36,751 nucleotides of DNA from Nemertoderma westbladi (lineage: Eukaryota; Xenacoelomorpha; Nemertodermatida; Nemertodermatidae). The notes under the pieces were generated by a model. It saw only the letters and a list, made by a program, of their open reading frames with translations, did no database searches and was not told the origin of the DNA. How positions within the stretch are numbered: the first letter of the stretch is position 1; the number at the start of each line of letters is the position of its first letter. Location of the stretch: the NCBI GenBank assembly GCA_032718475.1, contig JAUCBJ010001658.1:1-36751 (forward strand), given 5' to 3'. The position numbers were made by a program, and so were the translations under genes. This document shows positions 10,800-20,484 of the stretch, in pieces.

Positions 10800-11744
10800 G
10801 GTGTACCAAGTTTGGTTCCATTTCATCCATGATTGACCGACTTATTAGCGTTCAAACATTCCTGCCACAAACATAGCCAGAGGCAGCCACAAACAAACAA
10901 AAGCTGCAGGAACTCGAGCGATCATTAATTAATTAATTATTAAATACTGTTTCAATTAAATTATTTACGAAAATCTAGTTATCTCCTTTTAAATATGGAC
11001 CCTGCATTCGTGGAAAATATAATATTTGATAATTCATCAGTCAGCCTACTCTAATTTTGCAGGCTAGGTCCTTTGTCATGGCCTGTTGTTTAGATGGAAA
11101 CAATGCAGCAATAATGTGCCTTGGCTGCTTTTCGAAGTGTGGTAGGCCTATTTCACTTTCTTCAGCCAATCCAGCATTTCCAGATTGCAGTGATAAGTCC
11201 AGTAGTATACCGCGTACCGAATCCTAGTAATGGATACCTAACTGTAGAATCCAGCAGCATATGGGTTTGTACAGTATATACCAAGAAATCCCAGTCCAGG
11301 GTATGTCCAAATGAACAGATATCGAAGTACACAAACGACTACTGGCGAGGAACGGAGCCTGATGTCCCTTCTAAACTTGGGCGAATCAATTGCCGGGCTA
11401 ACTGGACAATCAGGGTGACCGTCCTCTAACCGGTGAGGCAGATGTACAGTCTAAAGATACAGACCAAACTCAATATATCAAACATATATAATATCAAACA
11501 ATCCCCGCATAACGAATCCTAACAACCGCTAATGGACCTAAATACTGTAGACTTGCCGCGGTGTGATTTATATGGGTATAATATGAGCTAGCAGGTTGAC
11601 CGACACTAGCGTAACGCACAATACTGCCAACAGAAAAAGCAGTCAATTTTGCCTAAGGGTGGAACAATACCTCTACAAACAATCTAAAGGACGCGTGTGT
11701 ATGTGTGTGCTATTATAAAACAATTTTGGTGTACTGCTGTTGTA
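10800..11744. other. Intergenic, no gene seen
   Basis: No supported coding or RNA gene is present. There is an (AATT)n stretch at 10924-10940. Open frames here are short, with no recognisable motif. Confidence 0.5.
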
Positions 11745-12501
11745 CTAGATCTTGGATAGTTCTTTTTACAGAACACAGCAGAACACAGTAGAACACTGCA
11801 GAACACAATAGAATACAGGCGGAACATAGGCGAACACAGCTGTAATTAAAATCTACACCAAAAAATAACACACTTGGGAAAGTACCGGATTTAATCATAC
11901 AACTGTAAGATGTCAATTACATATTTAAATTAAATGGCGGTTTTCCATATCCTCCAAAATAAATTACTTCATTATCATTATCCTGTCATTCCCATCATTA
12001 TCCTGTAACCATGGAGAGTTGGTTAGTTCTACAGCAGTACAGTACCGGTAGCTGAGTAGGCCTACATCAGTACATTGGTAATATACTCTACACTGTGCCC
12101 GGTAATTGCCGGTAAATGCCTACATCTGTCTGCCTGTACAATGTACAGTCTGTCAGTCTGTACATGTCTCTACAGCACTAGACCTACTGCAGTACTGGAA
12201 CAGGCTGACAGGCAGACTGCTGGACTAGTAACAGGTACAGGCCTAACCGAACAGCTGATCGGGCAACTCTGATCAGGTAATTTATTTTGGAGGATATGGA
12301 AAACCGCCATTTAATTTAAATATGTAATTGACATCTTACAGTTGTATGATTAAATCCGGTACTTTCCCAAGTGTGTTATTTTTTGGTGTAGATTTTAATT
12401 ACAGCTGTGTTCGCCTATGTTCCGCCTGTATTCTATTGTGTTCTGCTGTGTTCTACTGTGTTCTGCTGTGTTCTGTAAAAAGATACATCCCTAGATCTTG
12501 G
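11745..12501. mobile_element. Foldback / MULE-like element with 11-bp direct flanks
   Basis: Arms 11762-11966 and 12277-12482 are inverted copies of about 205 bp with very few differences, separated by a spacer of about 310 bp. CTAGATCTTGG occurs just outside both ends (11745-11755 and 12491-12501) in direct orientation, as a target-site duplication would. Long inverted ends with a 9-11 bp duplication are typical of Mutator-like elements, although a foldback element of another class is possible. The arm contains a GAACACAGCA-type minisatellite. The same translated peptide seen on opposite strands in the two arms is only a consequence of the inversion. Confidence 0.75.
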
Positions 12502-12949
12502 TGGATGATTTTAACAAAATAACAATACGGGGTGCTAGCTACTAGAATAAGCTAGTCGTATGCTGTATGTGCAATACTTAAATACTGACGTCAAAAGGGC
12601 TCTCTCCTCCTATATTCACAACTCGGATGGGCAATTATGGTGTTAGTAACTACACCCACGATCGGCACTAATACCAGATTCTGATTGTGAAATAGAGAAA
12701 TAGGGTGTTAATTTGCTACCGTACGTCTAGCTGATCTGGTATGTAATTTGTTTCTAGAAATTTTGTTACTGCGGTGGTGTGCAGCAAATACCTATCAGTA
12801 TGTGGCAAGGGCGTGGTAGATTATTAGTAAACCGCCCTTTAGCCAAAATGCGTGCCGGTAGCAGAAAGCTGCCCCCTTGCCTGAGCAAATACATTGGACT
12901 CAGACAGATCAGTCGAACTGCATATGTGACGGGATCGTAGATCCCGACC
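12502..12949. other. Intergenic, no gene seen
   Basis: I see no gene. A phrase TGTGACGGGATC...GATCCCG with dyad symmetry occurs near 12926-12951 and again near 32651-32674, suggesting a short shared repeat. Confidence 0.4.
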
Positions 12950-14943
12950 TGAGCTAGTCTAGACCTGAGTGCCGAAATGACCTTCATAAGGCGCAGAAAG
13001 AGTCCCGACTCAAACAGACTACAGCGGCCAAGAAAGCAGTTAAGGCTGCATCTAGGTCCCTGAACAGGCAGTACTCTGCTAATTTACAGGGGCTAATAAA
13101 CCAACAGGTTGATGCCATCAATGATGCTGACGACAGCAGGCAATCATCCCAGGCATGGAAATTGATCAATCTGCTTACTGGGCGGAAAAGCCAACCAACC
13201 ACCAAGGTTAAGGCTGAATCACCAGCCGATCGCCTCAATGGTTGGAAAGCCCACTTTGAAAAGCTCCTCAATAATGACAGGGTATTGCTTGATAACTTTA
13301 TAGAAGTAAAAGTGTCTGAGTCTGTACTCCCAGATATTCCCATTGGCGATATCTCCTTTGCAGAAGTGAAGGCTGCTGCAAAGAGCATTAAGACCAACCG
13401 TGCCAGTGGAGTAGATGGTGTTCCCCCTGAGGTCTTTAAAATACCTGAGTGTTTAAAGCTCATCTATCCCATCATAGTAGACATGTACCGAACAACAAGA
13501 GTCCCACAAGAAATGAAAACAAATAAGTTGGTGCCAGTTCCCAAGAAGGGCAACCTAACACTCTATGGTTCTTTTAGGGGAATCTTATTGATCTCGATTG
13601 CTGCAAAGCTATACAATAGGATTCTATTAAATCGCATCAGGGATCCCATTGAGAGACTGCTCCGTGGAAATCAGAATGGGTTCCGTAAAGGTCATGGGAC
13701 CATGGAGCCCATTTTGGCACTTAGAAGGATAATTGAAGAGTTATCAAAAGAGAAAGACAGGCATCTGGCTGTTATCTTTGTTGACTTCTTCAAGGCCTTT
13801 GATTCAGTCTCTCGCTCACGTATGTTCAGCATACTTTCATTATATGGGATTCCTGATGAAATTATTGCAGCAATCAGATCAGTATACGATGGTTCGACAA
13901 CATTTGTGTCTACTGTTGACAGTGACACAGAACCATTTGAAGTGTTATGGGGCGTCCTCCAAGGAGACACACTTGCACCATTCTTGTTCATTATTGTGGT
14001 TGACTATGTTCTACGCATGTCCTTAGATCATTATAATGATGATGGGGTGATGATAACTCCACCTACTGGCTCCAGAAGTCGAGGAAATCCTGCCAAGTAC
14101 CTAACTGATCTAGACTTTGCTGATGACTTAGGAGTACTCTCAGAATCATTAGAGGGAGCCCAACGGCTCCTCAGCTCATTATAACATGCTGCTTCTAGTG
14201 TTGGTCTTTTTATTAACTCCATAAAGACCAAAATTCTAACAGTTAACTTTGAAAGTCCTCAGCAAGTCTCTGATCGGATGAGCATAAGCTCAAAGGATGG
14301 TATGCTTGAGCATGTGGACGACTTCTGTTACCTGGGATCATGGACCCGGAAGTCTGGTGAGGACCTTCGAATACGTAAGGGAAAGGCATGGGCAGCCTTG
14401 AATAGGCTTTCCAGGATTTGGAAGTCACCGAGAATTAATCGGAAACTTAAGGTCGGATTATTTAGAGCAGCAGTAGTTCCAGTACTCCTCTACGGGAGTC
14501 CATGCTCCTACTGCTGAGGACAACAAATCTCTGGATGGCACATTCACAAGAATGCTACACCGGGTTCATTGTGTCAAGTACAATGCACACATCACCAACC
14601 AGACAGTATATAACATTGGAGGTGTCTCATTGGTTCCCCCAAGCTTGACACTAGAACAAAATCGCCTCCACTTTGCAGGACATTGCTTTCGCCATGAGGA
14701 CCAGCCAGTGCATAATCTTGTACTTTAGCAGCCTCATGGAGTGAATAAGCATGGTGGACAGCCCATGACTTTCTTGAGACGCATCTTAAAGGACACTGGC
14801 CTTAAAGATGCGGATGATCTAGCAAATGTCATGGGTGATAGGGAGTTGTGGCGGTGCAATTTTGTTGACAAGCCGGCACAGCATTCTTAAAAAATGCAGC
14901 TGCAATGCAGCATGCCGATCCTAGTAGTAGTAGTAGTAGTAGT
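12950..14943 (+). mobile_element. RTE-like non-LTR retrotransposon, longer copy
   Basis: The copy is 5'-truncated and retains the pre-RT linker, the RT and the C-terminal domain of a LINE ORF2. A short 3' UTR (AATGCAGCTGCAATGCAGC) leads to a (TAG)n tail at about 14925-14943. The 3' end is the same as that of the second copy at 30812-31813. The short UTR and trinucleotide tail, without poly-A, suit RTE-type elements, as does the RT phrase GVLQGDTLAPFLF. Confidence 0.85.
12966..14890 (+). pseudogene. RTE-like ORF2: RT and C-terminal domain
   Basis: The frame is open from about 12966 to a TAA at 14182-14184, so it runs upstream of the first Met at 13162. Order of motifs: basic linker, NRASGVDGVPPEVFK (RT motif 0/1), FRGILLISIAAKLYNRIL, NQNGFRKGHGTMEPI, FVDFFKAFDSVSR with the first catalytic Asp, GVLQGDTLAPFLFIIV, and YLTDLDFADDLGVLSE with the catalytic FADD. 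In the sister copy the TAA is GAA (Glu), so it is a point mutation. After it the same frame runs to 14517 (MLEHVDDFCYLGSW). A five-base loss near 14505 relative to the sister copy then breaks it, and a TAG replaces a Trp codon near 14727. The RT core is nearly intact but the element is dead. Confidence 0.85.
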
Positions 14944-16328
14944 CTCCTTTTGGCTGAAAGCCATTGGGGAAAAATAACAGAGTTTGTGTTTCTCGATGTT
15001 AATGTTCCAAATGATAATAGCACAGAATCAGTTACAGTTGGTAAATCAGTAATACAGAATAACAACAGCATTTATATAATTGAACAACAGCAGATATATA
15101 ATTGATGTTAGATGACGGTCAAAAACTATAACCGGTCTGCAACTCTGTGATTAATGTACTGACCGGTAAATCAGTAATACAGAATAACTATATGATTGAT
15201 ACACATAGATATTGGTTTCACCCCTACTCTACTTGGCCTTCTGTATCCAATGGATGCTTTCCTATCTCTGTCCACGTGCTCCCCTGCCTGCTATTGGCTT
15301 ATATACTAATTGTCACTTTGGCACTCCCTGTGAGTGTTTCCCCCTGCCGCTAGCCTTTACTAGCTGTGTTCTCCCTCCGAGGTGGTTTGACCTCTCACCT
15401 CTCTCTGTGGCTTTGGGGCCTGTATCCCCCCCCCCCCCCCGAGTTGGTTATGAGGCGAGATTATTATTGGTAATCTCGTATCGCCAACTATATTGGTAAA
15501 ATGCCACTGGTCCCATTTTAGGGTGGAGAATGAAGGGAATTGAATCCGCTTACAGCATAGCCTTCAGAGCTAAACGGTACTGTACCTCTATTATTGCTAA
15601 TCACCAAGAGCGTGCTTTTTGCACCTAGCGTACTTGCGCGTACTAACAAACAGCATCAGCTCGCACCTGTAAGAGGTACAGGTCGACCGAGGGGTTTCTA
15701 TCTGAATCTGAGGTATTTGTTCCTACACTTTACGGCGTCCCAGGACGTCGTCACACATTCCCCTGATCTAAGGGCTTACGGTGGGCAATGGCGTTGAACA
15801 AAGTCTTACTTCTTCTGACATGAGCGCTTTCAGGCAATCGAGTCATGTTTCAAATGGGCGTGGGTGAAATGGTGCGGGTTCCTTTATGTGATGTGTACAT
15901 CCCTCCCCCTTGCGTTGCTGTGGCTTAAAGTTTTAGGCAGCCATTCTCCAAAGAGTTTGTCTGTTTGAGATAGATACGCTAAAACTACATGTTCTGAGTT
16001 TGCAATATATTTTAACGTAATTGACCAAAATGATTTATCGAATTAAACTAAATAAAGTAAATCAAGACTTAAACAGTAAGTTAAACAGTAAATAATAAGT
16101 TGTACAGAATAAGAAGAAGTAGTAGTGGGTGATAACCGAGGGCAAATGGTGCCTTATATAGGAAATCCTAAGCATAGAATCGCACTAGAACATTCTACCA
16201 CATTCCATGGGCTCACATTGGACCAATAAATTATCAAACACCTATGATTGGCCCAACTAATCAGTTCATGTGCATTGGCTTATCTAACTTAATGAAACAG
16301 AAAATAAATTGCACAAAATTTAAATTTT
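14944..16328. other. Non-coding stretch with short repeats and a hairpin
   Basis: No gene is supported. GGTAAATCAGTAATACAGAATAAC is repeated at 15040 and 15165. A pyrimidine-rich stretch with 15 C (15426-15440) leads to a stem-loop near 15457 (CGAGATTA / TAATCTCG). This order resembles the block at 32940-33140, so both may be remnants of the same element's leader or LTR. Open frames in the CT-rich part are compositional. Confidence 0.45.
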
Positions 16329-16400
16329 ACCAGACCCAGATTCGAACTCTCAACCTATCTTATGTGTAACCTGCGCGCTAACATACTGGGCCACTGGACC
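16329..16400 (-). other. tRNA-like relic or SINE head
   Basis: Read on the minus strand, GTGGCCCAGTATGTTAGCGC resembles a D-arm / box A and GAGAGTTCGAATCTG resembles a T-arm / box B at suitable spacing. The acceptor ends do not pair well and no clean anticodon stem forms, so this is not a functional tRNA gene. It may be a pseudogene or the 5' head of a tRNA-derived SINE. Confidence 0.4.
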
Positions 16401-16988
16401 AGTAGCAACTTGTGCCGAAATATACTAAACATAGGTAATATACGAATTTATAACAAACTGTAAGGCAAGACAAATACGTCGGATTTTAAAAGTTTTTTAC
16501 GTATTACTAATTACAAATAGATATCTAACAGTGAAATATTACCACACCGCTCCATGAAAACAGTAAGTAAGTCTGTTTTCACCAATCGAAATATCAAAAA
16601 ACGAACTAAAAAATATATGTAATCTAGGGTAGGGCCTAAAATATAAAATAATCACTGCTTAGGTCTTATTGCATATAAGGTATTGCAAATAATACATAAA
16701 TATAAAACTTTCATACATACAAACAAATACGGATTTACTATTTAATAATATCAAGGCTTGGTGCATAAAATACAAAACTCCCATCGGTTATCCAATATAA
16801 AAAAATTAAGACAAATAATTTCAAACGTATATAATAATCCTTTAAATACATAATACATTCACCAAATTAAATCAGTCCAAATAAAAGAAAACAACAATAA
16901 TCTAAAATAATTTTGCTTAAATGTCCTCCTGACGACTATAGAGTTTGTCCTACTGGTCTAGTCGTCAGTCCTGAGCAGCAACGCTAAA
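16401..16988. other. AT-rich, no gene seen
   Basis: The stretch is AT-rich (ATAAAATA, AAATAATAC runs) with no open frame of note and no repeat larger than a few bases. It lies just beyond the 3' end of the minus-strand three-ORF cassette. Confidence 0.4.
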
Positions 16989-16989
16989 A

Positions 16990-17091
16990 GTAGGCTTGCA
17001 AGCCTTCCTTTCTCCACAATCTCGCTCATTAATGCCAATGGTAGGCTCGCAAGCCTTTCTTCCTCCACAACCTCGCTCTTTATCGCTTCAT
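16990..17091 (-). repeat. 51-bp tandem pair 3' of ORF3
   Basis: Two copies of a 51-bp unit (GTAGGCTTGCAAGCC... / GTAGGCTCGCAAGCC...) lie about 140 bp past the ORF3 stop. On the minus strand, in the frame of ORF3 and beyond its TAA, both encode a 17-residue unit with two Cys (ER.CG.RKAC.PT). This may be a former C-terminal repeat or just 3' UTR. Confidence 0.5.
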
Positions 17092-17231
17092 CAATCGAGC
17101 TTGGCCTTGCCATTTAATACAACTAATTGGTGATTTCGGTCTAACTGGGCTCGGGCTCCTGCGTCGAGTTGTCTATGGTTCTGGAATCCTGGGAAAAGGA
17201 ACGACTGGCGTCTCGCATAATTATTGGGCGC

Positions 17232-18577
17232 TTAATCCAAGCAATCCCCGCCTGACTTCAGGTTTTCGTCTAATGGGTCAGATGGAGTCTCAACGATGCT
17301 CGGAGGGAGTTTGAGAAGCGGTACTAGGCTGTCAGCCGACACCTCGCTCTCGGAAGTCGTTTGAACCCTCATGGGTTCAGGCAAAGCATATCCTGTCGCT
17401 CCGCGCGGTTCTCTGGGAAGGGAAACAGTACCTCGGGTCATCCGGATCTGCGACTGAGAAGTCGTTTTGGCAATATTAATCGTCTTCTTGATCTCTTGGC
17501 CCATCTTTTGAGCTCGAAGTATGCGATATGGTGCGTCCTCTTGAGGATGGCGTATCTTGTCCAGCAATGGAGTCGCCTTAAATTTGGTTTCGCACAAGAC
17601 GTCTTGTCGAGTATGCATGAGGTCACGCGCCTGTGATAAAACGCACTCCGGTATGCCCAAGCTATGGAATGCCAGGCTCCCCTGTTTCGCTGCTTGATTC
17701 GCAATTTGTCGAACTCTCTGGCAGTTATTCGGTTCACCACTGTTTGAAAGTTCCAAGTATTCTTATTGTCTGGGTGAACTTGGAGAAAATAATCGCGTAC
17801 GACTCTGAATCCGCTATCCAACAGCAATATGTCGAGTACCTCCAACAACTCATCATACTGAGGCATCGCCGATACATATCCCTCCTTTGACATGATTTGA
17901 GGGTTAACGGCCCAAAATCCTAGGTGCGCCCTCATAAGGAAACGTCGTCGTTGCGTCGACACTAGCTCATCCGCTAAGTCTTCCCAATGGTCGAATAGCT
18001 GTCACATGATCTTTACTGACAAATGTTCGTATGGGACGTCTCGGAGTTGACATTCCGACGCCCTGTGTCCCTTGATGTTACAATAGGTGCACTGCGCTAC
18101 AAAGCACCAGCAAGTGTAGAATGTATGGGATCGCTGATCTCCGCACCAGTTGAACACTAACTCTGGTAGAGATATTTGCTTGGCCCCACATTTCTTTGCG
18201 TGATGTCCTGTTGCTCCACATCTGCCACATATGGTGTTAGCAGGATACCAAATTCATTCATAGATGAGATCACCAATAAGGTGAGCGCCACTGTCCACGT
18301 GATAGTCCTCATCATTGGGATGAGTCAGTACGTCCGTCTCCGTGGGTTGTTCACAAACCATAGCGTCGCTGTTCTCTAGTTCACGGATCTCAGTTCATAT
18401 CTTCCTCAGAAGATTCTCCTCTATTTCAATAACTCGCCACAACAGCTCATCGATTATCGTGGACTCGGTCGGATCTTCATCGGGATGATGAACGGTAGGT
18501 GCATGTGCATTCCATGATCCTTCCAGGTCCTTAATCTCCGCCTGGCGTTCCCCGTCATAGGGTACTAACGTTAACAT
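17232..18577 (-). pseudogene. ORF3 of unknown cassette: tandem CCHC zinc-knuckle protein
   Basis: I do not recognise the family. The start is the ATG at 18577-18575, which overlaps the ORF2 stop as TGATG. About 448 codons follow. The N-terminal part is acidic. Two zinc knuckles of form C-x2-C-x4-H-x4-C follow (CGRCGATGHHAKKC at about residues 117-130 and CTYCNIKGHRASEC at about 162-175), separated by a Cys/Trp-rich linker. The rest has a hydrophobic helical stretch (YDELLEVLDILLLDSGF) and a Ser/Pro-rich end. Three in-frame TGA codons (18395-18397, 18254-18256, 18002-18004) and one frameshift near 17690 interrupt it. CCHC knuckles of this form bind nucleic acid in Gag-like and some other RNA-binding proteins, so a nucleic-acid-binding role is inferred. 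No RT, protease or polymerase motif is seen. Confidence 0.6.
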
Positions 18578-20478
18578 CAACGGTCTGTCGACGAGACTTC
18601 CCGCGTGGGTGAGATAAACTTGGTGAAAATGCAGAATCCCGCGCACGTGAAAGCATCACAGTGGGCATTGGTGTTGTAGAATGGTTGAAGGTATCGACGA
18701 AATACTTCCATATTCGTCCTCCCTTCCTCGTAAAATATATCTCCCTCTCCTAAACATAGCGGGTGTTGCTCTATAATCCTGGACACTATTTCGGCAATGA
18801 AACATACATTAACTGATGACTCTATAGCCAAATTGTAGAATTATCCACGGAGGTGATGTAATCGCCCATTGTATGCACCCTCTCCATTTCAACTGCGATT
18901 CGAACTCATTGATGTTAGGGGTATCACCTTCTCCATATACGTCCATATATTTGCTCCTCTTACTCTCCTTGTAATACGAACTAAACATTAGATATGAGAT
19001 ATAGCCAGTTCCAGTTTTGAGAGTATTATACTCCCTGAAATATCCTTGCTCTATAGCCCTGAGCAACAATGGTCTGGTATCCACGTATGGTGTAGGCAAT
19101 CTGTCTTCCTCCTCAGGCATCCCGGCAAAATCGCTGATAAGATCGTCCCGTATGCTGGATCCGATCTTCAGGATGCTCTTATCTAATATGTCATCGCGCA
19201 CTGCCTTGGGTAACATCCTAGCCTCTATATTACAAGCTAGGTCCATGGACTTTACCGTCCGCTTAATCATGGCGTGTCGTCGAGTCGTCTCCTCCGGCAT
19301 CTGCATCTTGCGATTGCTCTGCTTTCAGCTGAAGATGTGTAGCACTCCATCTGGTGCTCGAATTTGGATAGTTTTGGCAGAAAACGCCAACACCCAGGTT
19401 TAATCTCGGATAGATTAGCCCAGGTTGAATAGGGTTAACTGATGACTCTATAGCCAAATTGTAGAATTATCCGCGGAGGTGATGTAATCGCCCATTGTAT
19501 GCACCCTCTCCATTTCAACTGCGATTCGAACTCATTGATGTTAGGGGTATCACCTTCTCCATATACGTCCATATATTTGCTCCTCTTACTCTCCTTGTAA
19601 TACCAACTAAACATTAGATATGAGATATATCCAGTTCCAGTTTTGAGAGTATTATACTCCCTGAAATATCCTTGCTCTATAGCCCTGAGCAACAATGGTC
19701 TGGTGTCCACATATGGTGTAGGCAATCTGTCTTCCTCCTCAGGCATCCCGGCAAAATCGCTGATAAGATCGTCCCGTATGCTGGATCCGATCTTCACGAT
19801 GCTCTTATCTAGTATGACATCGCACACTGCCTTGGGTAACATCCTAGCCTCTATATTACAAGCTAGGTCCATGGACTTTACCGTCTGCTTAATCATGGCG
19901 TGTCATCGAGTCGTCTCCTCCGGCATCTGCATCTTGCGATTGCCCTGCTTTCGGCTGAAGATGTGTAGCACTCCATCTAGTGCTCGAATTTGGATAGTTT
20001 TCGAAGTGAGGCTCTGCTGATGGCTCCCTGCTTCGTTGTTGTAGAACATATATCCATTCTCTCGCAGAGATTGACTCGTCGTGTCCCAATCATCGAGTAG
20101 ATCATCCGTGGGGTTCCAAATCCCTCCAATGGCTTTCGTTAAAACTGATGGGTTTCCCCATCCAGTTGGTTGCAATGTCGGTATCGGTCTCAAATGTGCC
20201 AATTCTGATCCATAAACGGATCGTCCGCGTCCGTGTCAGATATCCTCGCAGGATGCAAGGTGCGATATCCATCCCTGTGCAATCAACCTTGAAATCGGTA
20301 AAATGTGGAGGCACGTTGCGAAGGATTTTCTGAACTATTATTCTACGCAACTCCGCAGCCTCTAACACATCACCAAATGTAACCGATGGGAGGAAATCCA
20401 GGTTTGATATAATCTCCGAATATGAATACACGAATCATAATGCTGATAGGGAAATGGGCTGTCCTCATGTACACTCAT
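18577..20478 (-). pseudogene. ORF2 of unknown cassette, with internal duplication
   Basis: I do not recognise the family. The start is taken at the ATG of 20478-20476, six bases after the ORF1 stop, and the end at the TGA of 18579-18577, which overlaps the ORF3 start. Without the duplication it would be about 425 codons. The product is rich in charged and aromatic residues, with conserved-looking stretches such as KIGSSIRDDLISDFAGMP and EQGYFREYNTLKTGTGYIS, and no transmembrane segment or known catalytic motif. A 567-bp piece is present twice (18809-19375 and 19435-20001), so the encoded middle part is repeated. Frameshifts lie near 20430, 20160-20200, 19900 and 18830. Size, charge and position between two other ORFs would suit a structural or nucleocapsid-type protein, but that is only a guess. 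Confidence 0.5.
18809..20001. repeat. 567-bp tandem duplication with 59-bp spacer
   Basis: Positions 18809-19375 and 19435-20001 are the same length and differ at only a few bases. Both copies start with TTAACTGATGACTC. The 59-bp spacer (19376-19434) is absent from the second copy's end and finishes in TTGAATAGGG before TTAA, close to the right terminus (TAATAGGGTTAA) of the TTAA elements at 9770 and 28090. The duplication lies inside ORF2. Confidence 0.9.
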
Positions 20479-20484
20479 GTCTGC

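Larger units (their letters stand above)
7320..10800 (+). mobile_element. Decayed non-LTR retrotransposon (jockey-superfamily-like)
   Basis: Fragments in several frames line up with the ORF2 of a LINE. They run from a lysine-rich linker before RT (7330-7832), through the first RT motif (8100-8168), the RT core (9771-10309), to the C-terminal region with LMYGAAVWG (10607-10789). The copy has lost its 5' part, has frameshifts and TAG stops, and is split by the TTAA element at 8169-9770. The phrasing AGFRTGFSTTDHIF and GVRQGECLSPLLF is typical of jockey/CR1-type elements, but I do not commit to a clade. No poly-A or satellite tail is seen at the 3' side. Confidence 0.8.

Noticed and set aside
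11713-12522. Conserved small protein encoded on both strands
   Set aside because: The same peptide arises from the two arms of an inverted repeat and consists of translated GAACACAGC minisatellite.
15500-15600. tRNA-like sequence on the minus strand near 15545-15580
   Set aside because: Some stem-like complementarity and a GTA-containing loop can be drawn, but the stems do not pair consistently.
16329-16400. Functional tRNA gene
   Set aside because: The acceptor stem does not pair and the anticodon arm is not convincing; only box A-like and box B-like sequences remain.
17361-20333. Plus-strand frames opposite the three-ORF cassette
   Set aside because: They are antisense shadows. The minus-strand frames are longer and carry the zinc-knuckle patterns and the TGATG junction.
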